A program made the translations under genes and the position numbers. Below the pieces are notes generated by a model. The model did not search any database. It was not told the DNA's origin and saw nothing but the letters and a program-made list of their open reading frames with translations. This document shows positions 1 through 11,040 of a stretch of DNA of 64,000 nt, in pieces (position 1 is the first letter of the stretch; every line of letters begins with the position of its first letter). Source of the DNA: Populus alba (Eukaryota; Streptophyta; Magnoliopsida; Malpighiales; Salicaceae); the NCBI RefSeq assembly GCF_005239225.2, contig NC_133293.1, forward strand, positions 20,056,333-20,120,332, in the 5' to 3' direction.

Positions 1-4
1 TTAC

Positions 5-121
5 CTTGTTCCTTCTGTCAGCCTGATCAACATTTTGACCAAGATTCTTCCTCTTTATTGAATCCCACATGGAAGAAAACAAAAATGCATGGTTTGCAAA
101 CAGAAACGGCAATGAACCCAC
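5..121 (-). CDS. Single internal exon of an unrecognised gene
   Basis: Read on the minus strand, this stretch is open for 39 codons. It is bounded by a TTTTTTGCAG acceptor just before it and a GTAA donor at the window edge, and its length of 117 nt is an exact multiple of three, so it is phase 0 on both sides. The predicted peptide begins VGSLPFLFANHAFLFSSMW, which is hydrophobic, and ends in a basic stretch (DSIKRK...DRRNK). That could be a membrane-proximal segment. The rest of the gene would lie left of the window. I do not recognise the family, and a chance open frame remains possible. Confidence 0.4.
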
Positions 122-123
122 CT

Positions 124-779
124 GCAAAAAATGTGTAATGACATGGGATGTCTAAAAAATACATGAATCAGCAGACTGGCATAGGCTAAAAGCTCGTCCA
201 TATAGCAACGGTCCCAGGGCATCTTGTCTCCAAATGAGGGTAGTTTCTAATAGGCTCCTCGTATAATTTATTTTTTGAGGATAGACACAACAATGTTGCT
301 AATTTCCGTCAACTTGTGCGCGGTAGTGATAGGCAGACTGCCATTGCTACTGTGATCCCGAGTCAACCCTATAGAAAGTAATCCAAGTCTATTGTTTGAG
401 CATCATCCTAGTTTTTAAAACTTTTTTGTCTTTTCAAACAAGAGAAGTCTATTGTTTGAGCAGAAACAGCTAAATTCAAACTGATACATTCCACGAAAAT
501 CATAATTGAGGTTTACTCGGAGTTCATCCGGGTTTTAAAACTATACCAAAAACTTCTTTCTCATGTTATTCATTGAAACTTCAAATGCCATCCAAGTCTT
601 CACCTCAATCGCAATGGCATTGCTCCATCGTATCAAAGTTCTCCATGGCAATCTTTTTAAAATTTAAGAAGTCGAAGTAAGAGGACCTGGACTTTTGACA
701 GTTGAACAACATCAAAGGTCAAAACAAGGAATCCAATGACACATTCTTAAAAGAACCTGGTCCTTTCAAGATAATGATT
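124..779. other. Gene-free stretch with a short direct repeat
   Basis: I see no coding exon here. An 18-bp sequence AAGTCTATTGTTTGAGCA occurs twice, near 383 (17 of 18 bases there) and near 448, about 65 bp apart, which looks like a small local duplication. The right part may include decayed sequence of the neighbouring PDI fragment, but I could not align it. Confidence 0.4.
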
Positions 780-1234
780 GTCCATACGAACTCCATCGAC
801 AAAAAAGTACGAACTGGGAAATGCTAGAATATTATACTTCTCGGCCAACATTGTTTCCACAGTAGCATCCACCTTGGCAAGTATTGCCTCACCCTTGATC
901 ATGGTTGCTGCAGCTGTATACTCGGGGGCCAGAAGCTTGCTCTAGTAGCACCATGGCGTATAGAAATCCACCATCAAATGCCAATTCTTGTTAACGAAAT
1001 CACTAAAATTCTTGTCACCCAAGATTACCACATCTTGTCGTCAGTAAGTGGTGGCTTTCGCAGATTTTTGTTGTTAAAAGTTTTCAGACTCTCAAAATCT
1101 TGATTGGTGGTTAGTATTGCCCCATGAAGAATTGGTTTATCCTCAAGAAGGGAAAGAGCTTTTGCAATATCTTCATTGTGAAGTGTAAGCCGAAAGACAG
1201 TGGAGAGAAATAGAAGAGTAGTTGTTGTAAACAT
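780..1234 (-). pseudogene. Protein disulfide isomerase-like pseudogene fragment
   Basis: Minus-strand translation of about 780-1018 gives a clear PDI thioredoxin 'a' domain: GDKNFSDFVNKNWHLMVDFY, TPWC, LAPEYTAAATMIKGEAILAK, VDATVETMLAEKYNILAFPS and YFFVDGV. The catalytic WCGHC motif is destroyed and reads W-C-Y-stop-S-K. The frame that begins at 1234 ends in DDKMW-stop and would need a shift of two bases near 1024-1035 to join the DVVILGDKNF frame. PDI similarity stops shortly after FVDGVR. Nothing recognisable of the b, b', a' domains or an ER-retention signal follows. It lies just downstream of WAP on the same strand. The family assignment is strong; age and parent gene cannot be told from here. 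Confidence 0.8.
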
Positions 1235-1792
1235 TTTTTAGAAATAATCTGACACACAAAACATCACGCAGACTGGGGAGGATCCTTGTATTGGCCAGAG
1301 GAAAACTGTTGATTCTGTTGTCCTATGGAACAGATCTCGCACTCCGATAAACAGGATGCACAACTTTTTAAAGCCATTTTGTCGGACAATGCAATCACTT
1401 TGCTGCAGATCATTAAGGGCAGTCAACTTTATAAAGAGTGACGACATTTTCCAAAATAAGTACCTTCACCTTGAGTAGGAGAATCACGTGAAGGAGTAAG
1501 GGACTACTATAACTATCAGAAACTTGAACAGGTTCCTGCGTTCTTATTATCTTGAATGCAAATTGATTTCACAGTTCAATAAATACATCTCCAATACTGT
1601 CTTGGGATGTGATTTTGATACCATGTAATTTGTCAGCATGCCTCCTCATAATGAATTCTGAAACGCTCTTGCCTCTAGTTTCATATCAACATTATCTTTT
1701 GTTTGAGCATTTTCTGATGTTTGATTCACCTCCTAGATAAACCGATTTAGTGGGATGCCAAGGATTTCTTCACGGACATGGAGATCCTGATG

Positions 1793-4700
1793 TCACTTGC
1801 CAGAAGCACGAGCGGCCCCAATTAATTCTACCTCGATCATTTTCAAAATATCCGAGACCTGCACAAAACATAGAAGAAACACTTGTACCAATCAAAACAA
1901 TGGTGTGTCAAGGAAATTAGATAGCATAATTAGAGTGACAGTGAGCAGGGGAAACTTTCAGATGTAAGGGTGTAATGTTTTTGTATGAAAAAGAACTTTT
2001 GCAATACAATATAGGCATGACAGACCTGCATCATATAGAAGATTAAGAAAATAGGCCATGCCTTACCTCAGAATACTGTTGCAACGCTGGCGCATGGTGA
2101 TACAGTGTCCTGTATATCTTGTCAAGCAGGCTTAAAAGTACATCCACTTGATCACCTAACAGATCCACCTATTCAATCATATGGAGAAAGACATATAACT
2201 CTTAATGAAACCAATGTAACATTTCCAGGAAGAACTTTAATTTTATGCGAACTTCCACAGAATGAAGTCCATTTGGTAAAAAAAGAGAACAAATAATGAG
2301 CTCAAAACCTCAGTTTCAGCCCTTCTGAGATTCTCGCATCTCCTTAGAAAAGCCTTTTTATAAAGCAAATCCTCTCTCCTTTGCAAGGAAACAAGTTCAA
2401 CGAGTGGATTCAGATAATGAGTTGCTTCCTCCACCCTGTAAGAAACAGCGAACAACTTTCTTAGCAACGAATATAACTTACTCACTACATCATACATAAT
2501 AAACATTTTTGCCATTTTATTTTGGAAAACAAACACAAGAAAGCTAATGAAACAAGCATGATCAGAAGCAATGGCAAGGAATCCGGGTGCATCTCTATCA
2601 GCTTATAAGATGGTAATCGCAATTTAGATAAATTCTCCCTCGGTATATTTCAAGCAATATCATAGGTGAAGAAGGATAAGAGTTTGTGAAAATAACGCAT
2701 TAGAGAACGGGGGAGAGCTAATGGAAAATTGAGGTACCTTAAAATGTTCAGCACTAATTTCTTTTCCACTATTCGCTTAAAGTCCATTAATACTTGAGAA
2801 AATTCCAGGATAGGTGTAAAATCAGAGTTAGATAGGTTTACTTTGACCTCGTCATCAAATCTTTCTGTATCTTCAACAGCAACACCTAAACTTGATCTTA
2901 ACTCTCTCAGTAGTCCTTTACTCATAGCTACCTGCTCCAAAGCTTTCTTAACTTCGCTACAAACTGAAATTGAAGTGCTATCTATCTCAGTCAACAATTC
3001 CCTCGTGTGCTGAGATTTGTTCAGTTCTTCATGTTTCAGTGCCACAACGTGAAGGGGTGTTTTGTATTCCTTCATTGCAGGACTTGCTTGGCGTTTCAAA
3101 TTTTCGAATTTAATATGCTCTGGCTGTGAATCTTGTTTTTGAACCAAATGCTCCTCTTTACCAATGTCTTGACTTATATGTAACTTGTCAGCAGAGGTGA
3201 AATCTTCCAATATTCTGAACCGATCCTGGGCTGTAGTTTCCCCAGAAATGGTACGAGTTTCTGCCATTGCCTCCACAACAATTAATATGAAAATTTCTTC
3301 TCTGAGGAGGATTTCATAATCATAGGAGTCTATCTCTGCCTTCCATTCCTTGGACATTTCTTTAAGGAAAACCATAAAGACATCCTCCTTCACTGAATAT
3401 TCTACGTCCTCGAAAAAACTATTACCCTGTGCAACACAATCCACACTATTCCCAGGATAATTCAACTCTTTGAATTTGCTCACTATGCGAGTGCTTGCCA
3501 TGTCTCTGATGGTCTCTTCAAAGGCAATCCGATCAATATCTTCCTTAACTATGCTTTCACCGTCACACCGTTCTACAGCCTCATTCCATTCCTTGAAATT
3601 TTCTGTGAACAAGGTTGACAATATTTCCTCCCTTGTTGTTCCCTCTAAAGCATGTTCTTGAAAACAATTCCTTTCAGCTCTGGCATCCCGGCACTCAGTT
3701 AACACGGAGTCGAGAGTACAGCAACAATCCTTCAGTGCCTCTCTGGAGACAAGATAAAACATCTCCTCTGTAATCTGATCTTCAATCTTATCACCTTGCA
3801 TTTTCTCATCGCACTCGTTGACAATTTCCTTCAAAATATGTTCATATATACCTTCTCTTACCAGGATCGCAATGTCATAACTACGTAACTCAGCGCAGCA
3901 TTCATGTACTAAGCCTTCCAAAAGAGTAATGTAAGTGTCTTCTACTATCACATTTTGCAAATTTGTATCTTCTTTCTCCATTTCCAGCTTTCTTATTACA
4001 TTATGCAGTTTCTCATTTGCATCATGAGAAATTGAGATGCTATTCAACTTCTCCAAAGCGTCAGTGCCATGATCTTTCATATCAAAATGATACAGCATCT
4101 TCGTTGAAGAAGTTTCGTCGTGATCTTCACCTCCATGGTAGCCAAAAGATGCATCAAGGTTTTCCCTCCAGTCGAGTAAATTTCCCAGTTTTGCAGTAAC
4201 ATCTCGGAATCTTTGTCTTGGACTAACAGGGCCCTTTTCTGATCTCCTATAGCATGTACACCCTTTTTCCTTGAGAATTTCTAGTTTCTGTAATTTAAGC
4301 TCTTCACTTTTTCTCCTGATGATTGTTTCATGACTCTTTATCATCTTAGAAACGTAGTGCGCGCTGTCTTCTTCAGAATCCTCTACGTTCAGCTGCTTCA
4401 TCTGGTCTATTGTTCCAACTCTTACAGTGAAATCGTCAGGGGTATAAGAAATGTCCCCTTCTGATGAAAACTTCCCTTTCATTTTCGTAGAAATCCTGCT
4501 CTCGCGACTGCTGTGGGAGATGCTAAGAGGCTCTAGTTCGTCTTGCAAGCATGTTATCTCTTTCATCAAATCCGCCAAATGCTTGCTCAAGCCTATGGAA
4601 ACTTGCTTCTGCCACCTCCTTACTTCTGCTGTGAAATTCTCCTGGATATCCCCCATGAAACCTTTGATCAGGATAACTATTACAGCTTTCTCAATTGTCC

Positions 4701-5433
4701 ACCCTAACTGTTGCTCAGTCGGCTCCAACTCCGACAAGAAAATGGCATTCTGCATCTTTTCAAAAGCAAGACCCATGGTTTCTTTTAAGATGTCCATGTC
4801 TGAGCTCATCTGCTCAACCCTCAAGCTTTCAAAACCATGATATCTCCTCTTATCAATATTTTCATCTTCAGGGTCAAGTTGCTGTTTGATATTCCACACC
4901 TGCTGATCTACTGAATCCTTCAGCTCAGAAAATCCTTCATCTCTATTCCCATCGCCACTTACCAGATTGCCAAGAACCTGCTCCTCAATGACATCGGTCT
5001 TTGTTCTCTCAAGCTCCAGATTGGCACGTAAAGATTCCAATTCTCTTTCTTTGAGTTCCAATTCATGCCTGAGCTTCATTTCATTTTCTAACCTCTCAGT
5101 TAACTCTCTATCCTTTTCTGCGATGGCCAGCTCAGTTTCTATAAGCCGGCCTTCAAGACGGTCTCTGATTTCTGCCAAGTCCCCTAAAGCTTCTTCATCA
5201 CTGCTTTCAAGACTGCTGTCAGCTTCTTCAAGAACAAACTTCAGACACCCTTCCAACTGCATCACTGCCAACTCGTAAAACTTTGATATCTCATGTAAAC
5301 GTGCAATAACTCCTTCCTTGGAGTGGACTCTTTCATGTGCCTTGTCCATTCTAGAGTGCAGCATAGACATGATAGTGGAATCTGTTATGGAGGATTTAAC
5401 CTTACCACCCATCCTACTGAATACCTCATCCAT
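1793..5433 (-). CDS. WAP: WPP domain-associated protein (WAP), coiled-coil
   Basis: Four exons: 5433-2738, 2435-2309, 2168-2067 and 1858-1793. All have GT-AG borders and the phases agree, giving 996 aa. The start chosen is MDEVFSRMGG at 5433. The open frame runs 47 codons further upstream, but that part reads like leader sequence and lies in the (TCC)n-rich 5' region. WAP proteins are long coiled-coil proteins that bind WPP-domain proteins such as MAF1 of the plant nuclear envelope and Golgi. Visible here: a conserved N-terminus (DSTIMSMLHSRMDKAHERV), a strongly charged heptad-like coiled coil at about residues 85-150, a long acidic middle, and a C-terminal block spread over exons 2-4 (LNPLVELVSLQRREDLLYKK, VDLLGDQVDVLLSLLDKIY) ending IEVELIGAARASGK. 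Exon 1 holds about 90% of the protein. The length is somewhat above what I recall for tomato WAP (about 830 aa). Confidence 0.88.
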
Positions 5434-5584
5434 TTTTCGAGTTGCAAGCAATGAGCAAAGAGAGATGCCAAACTCTAAAATGAGAGAAAGGAATATCCTC
5501 CCTCTGTCTCCCCCACTTTTTTGCCCTAAAAAGAGGATGATCCAACTGAATTTCCGTGATCTTACAAGGTCCACATCGATCTAT

Positions 5585-5608
5585 TCCTCCTCCTCCTCCT
5601 CCTCCTCA
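5585..5608 (+). repeat. (TCC)8 microsatellite in the WAP leader
   Basis: About eight TCC units (GGA on the transcribed strand) lie about 150 bp upstream of the WAP start codon. The duplicated copy near 9930 has contracted and is interrupted. Confidence 0.8.
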
Positions 5609-5799
5609 CTTGTCACTCAAAGCAGCTTGGTAAGGAATGGAAAATTGGGTTGCTTAGTCCTATTATTTCTTTTGTATTATTTGCAAAATGATTGGCCAAC
5701 CCACTGCAACGAACCAAAAAGGGCTGATGTTGGTGTATTTCATTCAAATCATAGTGCTTTGCATGAATGCAAAGAGTAAACATTACAAACCTAAATCAC

Positions 5800-6747
5800 C
5801 TTCCGGTTGCAACCCAATTAAAATCCGAGACAGTACGTACTCATTTTAATTTATCAAAACAATTTTTCTAGAAGAATTACATTTATAAAACCGAACCTCA
5901 TTAAGGTTTGAGTTGATCTAGATTAATAAAAAATATTATTTTAATTTTTTTAAAAAAAATATCAAAACAAATCATTTGAAATAAATAAATAAATAAAATA
6001 TTAAAATGAATCTCACATTAATTTGAATTCAAGTTACAAATTAAACCATTTAGTATCTGTTCGAGAGTACTTTGTTTATGTTACAAAAAAATTTTAGATA
6101 TTTTTTAATAATTTTTTTAATGTAATTTTTTTTTCTTCAACCCCTCAAAAATATTAAAACATACTAATAATAATTAATTTAATATTTTTTCAATTGACCC
6201 TATAGTTTTAAAGGCACTCATTTCAACCGGAATGTGAAGCTATCGCTTAATTAACAAGATTTAACCGAAACTGATTGATATTAAATACAACCCAAATTAG
6301 GTTACGAATTTATGAGAACGTTCTCCATAAAAATTTTTTTTTTTTTTGGTTAAAATTTATTTTTTTTGTTAAAATTTATTTTTTTAATATATTTTAAATT
6401 GTTTTAATATAATAATCTCAAAAATAATTTTTAAAAAAATAGTTTTGATAAAAAAAATATTTTAAAAAATAATTCCAACCAAACTTTAAAATATTTTAAA
6501 AGATAAAGTACAATCAAACTTTCCAGCCCTGTTAACAACTGGAAACCACATAAACAAAACAAAATAAAAAATCCAAGTTTAAAAGCAAGAATTTCCCATC
6601 ATAATGTAGCCATCCCTTTTATTAATTTCATCACCCAACTTCGGTAACATCACAGGTTGATCATAGCCTGCTTCATGTTATGATTTATGACCAACCACCT
6701 GGCTAAAATACCACAATATTAAACTATACTAGTAACAAAGAGCGACG
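5800..6747. other. AT-rich spacer with a MITE-like block
   Basis: No coding sequence is visible. The segment is very AT-rich. Its core (about 6315-6510, duplicated at about 10650-10815) resembles the dispersed AT-rich element family described under 56562-56745. The stretch nearest the lipase stop codon is probably its 3' UTR. Confidence 0.5.
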
Positions 6748-7743
6748 TCACGCTTCACCGTCGTTGGCCACACCCCCCCGTCTGGCACGGTTTTCTAGCC
6801 ACTCAACTATATCCCCAAACACCAAATTGACGTTCTCCTCGGGCTCACCAACCAACTGATGCCACATGCCAGGGTAAATCTTCAATGTCTTATCCGTGCT
6901 CGCAGCGCGTTCAAACAACTCCTTGGCGCAGGCAGGGTCACACACCATGTCATCACCACCATGCACCACCAACAGAGGCACATCCACCTCCTCAAATCTC
7001 CCTTGAAGTTCCTTGCATACTCTGATAAGCTCTAATGCTGTAGCCGCGCGTGGCCTCATTGCCACCCTCTTCGGGCTCGCAAACGCCAACTTCGCCTTCC
7101 ATTCTTCCTTAAACGACACCTCAGGCAACGATCCACGCGTTGGAACGACTCTCCAAGTGGGCACCACCGCTGCAACTACAAACAGTAAATGCTCCAAAGG
7201 CCACAGGGGCTTGAACTTGGCACTAATCCCACACATGGCCCCGTTCAAAATCAACCCATCCCACGCGCCTTTCTGGCGTAGCGTAATGTACAAGGCTATT
7301 GCCCCGCCCAGCGATTCCGAGTACAGAAAAGCCGGCAGATCTGGCGCGTGATTCTCACGGAACGTCTTAAAATACTGCATGCAGTCTTCCACAACAGGGT
7401 TGATATCTGGGATATGATACATCAAGTTGTCGATCCCATCAGAGAAGCCATGGCCTTGGTGATCAATAGCACAGACAGAGAACCCGTTTTTAGCAAAGAG
7501 AATAGAGGTTAGCTGGACGAACCAGCTGGATTCACCGGTGAAGCCATGTACAACGGCTACGCAGCCAATTGTTTTGGTTGGAGGAAGTGGGGCCCACCAT
7601 TGAGTGAAGAGCTTGAAGCCCCGGGAGTTGGTTATGTATTCGGAAGAGTGGGTGACTTGGTGTTTGGCGTAGAATTCAGTGGGGGAAAGGGTTCCAAACG
7701 GGCTTTGCTCGTTAGCTTCCGCCACTGGGTGCTGCACCACCAT
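6748..7743 (-). CDS. Monoacylglycerol lipase-like alpha/beta hydrolase, copy A
   Basis: Single-exon 331-aa protein of the plant MAGL / caffeoylshikimate-esterase-like family, with serine hydrolases of monoacylglycerols or related esters as the known members. The oxyanion region is HGFTGESSW (66-74) and DHQGHG follows at 94-99. The nucleophile elbow is YSESLGG with Ser144. The first Gly of the usual GxSxG is Ser here, giving S-x-S-x-G. The acid is in HGGDDMVCD (probably Asp265) and the histidine in MWH (His295). No signal peptide or membrane helix is evident, so it is probably cytosolic or loosely membrane-bound. It is complete, with the ATG at 7743 followed by a normal frame to TGA. It has a near-identical tandem paralogue at 11041-12036. 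The exact substrate cannot be told from the sequence. Confidence 0.9.
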   Translation of the reverse strand: MVVQHPVAEANEQSPFGTLSPTEFYAKHQVTHSSEYITNSRGFKLFTQWWAPLPPTKTIGCVAVVHGFTGESSWFVQLTSILFAKNGFSVCAIDHQGHGFSDGIDNLMYHIPDINPVVEDCMQYFKTFRENHAPDLPAFLYSESLGGAIALYITLRQKGAWDGLILNGAMCGISAKFKPLWPLEHLLFVVAAVVPTWRVVPTRGSLPEVSFKEEWKAKLAFASPKRVAMRPRAATALELIRVCKELQGRFEEVDVPLLVVHGGDDMVCDPACAKELFERAASTDKTLKIYPGMWHQLVGEPEENVNLVFGDIVEWLENRARRGGVANDGEA

Positions 7744-7857
7744 TTTTCTGTTGGGTTTGTTAGAAGTGAGGGTGGCGGAAGCGGGGGGAATGTGAAGAGA
7801 GAAAGAGAATGGATGGTGGAATGTGTGAATTTGGATTTCGTTGAGAGCTTGGGAGGG

Positions 7858-7867
7858 TATTTATTTT
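7858..7867 (-). promoter_or_regulatory. TATA-like box of lipase copy A
   Basis: The minus strand reads AAAATAAATA about 115 bp upstream of the ATG, a plausible TATA element. The equivalent site in copy B (12418-12427) reads AAAAGAAATA, so the match is broken there. Confidence 0.4.
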
Positions 7868-7989
7868 CTTAGCCCGGGGGTGTTGGGATTCAATGGTCTC
7901 GGAGCACGGTGTTCTTCCATGTATGAGTGAGAGGCCAGATTTAACCTTGAAAACATCCAATTTTACCATCAACAATTGTTCATGAAAAT

Positions 7990-8838
7990 AACTTCGATTT
8001 CTTGGTCTTCGAGGCTTTTCTGTTAAAATCCCTTAGTTTCTTTGCAAAAAAATCGTTTTCTAAAAAAAAAAAACTACAATATAGATGGGATCTCATCGAT
8101 TATGGATATAAAGATTTGACTTAGAATTTAAGAGATTTACAAGATTAAATTGATATAAAAAAAAAATTGTTTTGAAAAAAAATCACGCTAATTGAGAGAA
8201 AAAATTAAATGGGGAGTCATAATAAAAACTCCAAGGACAAATTTGAAAATAGGAAATTGAATAGAGACCGGAATCCAATTATTTTTTAGATAAAATGCAT
8301 GACTATTTTGATAAATCTTAAAATTCAAGGACCAAAACACAAGACTTGAAGGCTTTGGGGGTGTCATAAGCCCAAGCATACCCTACCGTGGAGCCCCCGA
8401 AAGACGTGGCACCATCCACCATAAGTTTTATTTTTTTTTTTTTTTTTGTAAATGACTAGTCCAAGAAAATGTACCCAATTTCTCCCAAAGAATCCCGCTT
8501 GTGTTCAGGTTAAAATGCTTATCATGTCGTCTAACAATTACCAAGACAAGATGATTATTCTAAAAAATCAAAAAAGGAAAAAAAATCAGACAAGACAAGT
8601 TGATTATAAAATGTTTCTCCCCTATGTTATAGCATTATCTCAAGATGGATTGAAACATTAAGCATACTCCACTCTCTCAAAAAGCATGCCATAAGATTTG
8701 ATCACAAATCACATCATTTTCCTATTGAGAATAGGAGCCAGTAACACTCTAGCAATATACACTAGTAAGAAAACTGTACAATCCCTATTCCACCTTCTGA
8801 AATATTATCTCTAGAGAGCAGATTCAGTGGCTTAATCC
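7990..8838. other. Non-coding duplicated spacer
   Basis: This is AT-rich sequence with poly-T runs at 8430-8450. No coding exon is seen. It is matched by about 12540-13620 in unit B apart from the extra block there. Confidence 0.5.
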
Positions 8839-9003
8839 CTACCAAAACAGCATCATTCCTCGTCTTGGTCGACACAAGCTGTAAGAGAAAGGATTCATGT
8901 CAAAATAATGAATTTAGAACCCTCAGTTTTCAGCTTACCGGATGAAGTAGAATCCAATCATTTCAAGGGAAGTAACAAGAATTGTCCCAAATACAAGCAA
9001 TGA
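8839..9003 (-). pseudogene. Decayed copy of the last two exons of the membrane-protein gene
   Basis: It is homologous to exons at 13814-13868 and 13929-13994 in unit B. In this copy the acceptor CCCTAG|G has become CCCTAAG|T, which would drop one base and shift the frame. The last exon (8839-8878) reads RLCRPRRGMMLFW-stop instead of running on to the usual end. The 5' exon of the gene was not included in the duplication, so this copy is a truncated remnant. Confidence 0.6.
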
Positions 9004-9009
9004 CTTAGG

Positions 9010-11040
9010 GAGGTTGATAAAAAATTTAACAGGAAGAAAAAGTTCAAGAAATTAACAGTCCAGAAAAGTTGGGAGGGGTGAGCAATATCTACTGGATCAT
9101 AACTCTCAAAACACATGCGTTCCATGTAGTTCTTCACAGTCACTCCACTATATTTCATTGTTTACCGACAACTTGGACCACAAAAACCACCTTAAAACTA
9201 CCAAAGTGAATGATCTCAGTAAGGTAATAGGGATTGTCAAACTGAAACAAATCTGGCAGAAATCTATTTAAAGGCCAGGAGGGTGCCAACTACAAAAAGT
9301 TATGCGCCAGTGAACTCTACAGCATCATTTCCACTTGCAAGAGTTTTCCCCTTATGCTGTTGATTCAAGTCCTTATCCAATCATCTATCATAAAGGGTAA
9401 AGAATACTCGTGTCCTTCAAAAACCCATGGTGGTTTTATTAGAAACAAACGTTTAGCTAATCAGAAACACCCCCCTAGCTCCTTCATTCCCGTACAAAAG
9501 CCTCCACTCCTCTGGGCATTGAACTCATCTCCCAGGGTAGTACGAGCCAAATGACTCCTGCTGCTTTGTAGATCAGCTCACAAAGTACACTAGTCCAAAA
9601 AAAGAGTAGCCATAAGTTATTGATCTTCTCCATCTTCATACATACCTGATAATAATGCCACGGTTCTCAGTTAACTCTTGAGGAATCTTCACCCAAAAAT
9701 AGAGTGGCCACAGATGATTGATCTTCCTGGCTTCATACAGCAGCCAATAATAACAACACAGTTCTCAATAATTCTTGGAAAATCTTCATTTTTTACTTCT
9801 CTAAGCTCCCTGAAAAAATTTCCTAATGAAAAATCTGTCACTCAACATCTCATAACTCGACCTTTTTGCCCTAAAAAGTGGATGATCCAACTGAATTTCT
9901 GTGATCTTACATGGTCCACATTGATCTATTCCTTCTCCTCCTCTCCACTTGTCACTCAAATCAGCTTGGTAAGGAATGGAAAATTGGGTTGCTTAGTCCT
10001 ATTATTTCTTTTGTATTATTTGCAAAATGATTGGCCAACCCACTGCAACAAACCAAAAAGGGCTGATGTTGGTGTATTTCATCCAAATCATAGTGCCTTG
10101 CATGAATGCAAAGAGGAAACATTACAAACCTAAATCAGCTTTCGGTTGCAATCCAATCAAAATCCCAGACAGTACGTACTCATTTTAATTCATTAAAATA
10201 ATTTTTTTTAATTAGAACAGCTATATTTATAAAACTGAACCTCATTCAAGATTTAAGTTGATCCAGATCAATAAAAAATATTATTTTAATTATTTTAAAA
10301 ATATATAAAAACAAATCATTTAAAATAAATAAATAAAATATTAAAATGAATCTCCCATTAATTTGAATTCAAGTTACAAATTAAACCATTTAGTATCTGT
10401 TTATTTTGACTATGTTACAAATTTATTTTTAGATATTTTTTAATAATATTTTTAATGTAATTTTTTTTCTTTAACACATCAAAAATATTAAAACATACTA
10501 ATAATAATTAATTTAATATTTGTTCAATTGACCCTATAGTTTTAAAGGCACTCAACCGGACTGTGAAGCTATCACTTAATTAACAAAATTTAATCGAAAC
10601 TGATTGATATTAAATACAGCCCAAATTAGGTTAAGAATTTATGAGAATGTTCTCCATAAAACTTTTAATTTTTTTTTATTAAAAATTATTTTTTAATGTA
10701 TTTTGAATCATTTTGATACACTAATTTTACAAATAATTTTTAAAAAATAAAAAATATCATTTTAATATATTTCAATAAAAAAATATTTTAAAAAACAATT
10801 ACAATCAAATTACTTTCCAGCTTATTAATAACTGGAAATCACATAAACAAAACAAAATAAAAAATCCAAGTTTCAAAGCAATAATTTCCCATCACAATGT
10901 AGCCATCCCTTTTATTAATTTCATCACCCAACTTCGGTAACATCTCAGGTTGATCATAGCCTGCTTCATGTTATGATTTATGACCAACCACCTGGCTAAA
11001 ATACCACAGTATTAAAGTATACTAGTAACAAAGAGCGACT
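9010..11040. other. Duplicated intron remnant, WAP-flank copy and AT-rich spacer
   Basis: 9010-9862 matches the intron region of the membrane-protein gene in unit B. It includes an open stretch (LAPSWPLNRFLPDLFQFDNP) near 9190-9300, which may be a further exon or chance. 9863-10140 is the displaced WAP leader/promoter copy. 10150-11040 is AT-rich spacer and probable 3' UTR of the next gene. No intact gene is seen. Confidence 0.5.

Larger units (their letters stand above)
5518..9862. repeat. Tandem segmental duplication, unit A (~4.3 kb)
   Basis: Unit A begins in the WAP 5' leader at TTTTTGCCCTAAAAAG (about 5518) and ends at CATAACTCGACC (9862). Unit B restarts with the same TTTTTGCCCTAAAAAG at 9863. 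Between these points the order is the same in both units: WAP 5' flank, AT-rich spacer, lipase-like gene, its 5' flank, and the 3' exons of the membrane-protein gene. Spacer and coding sequences match almost base for base, with scattered substitutions and small indels. Confidence 0.93.

Noticed and set aside
3470..5278. Plus-strand open frames across WAP (for example 4451-4840)
   Set aside because: They are antisense shadows of the long WAP exon and show no protein family signal.
5434..5574. 47-codon N-terminal extension of WAP
   Set aside because: It lies in leader sequence and adds residues not expected in the family; MDEVFSRMGG looks like the true start.
7013..7872. Plus-strand open frames across both lipase genes (7013-7351, 7546-7872, 11152-11644, 11839-12162)
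   Set aside because: They mirror the GC-rich lipase coding strand; the minus-strand frame has the family motifs.
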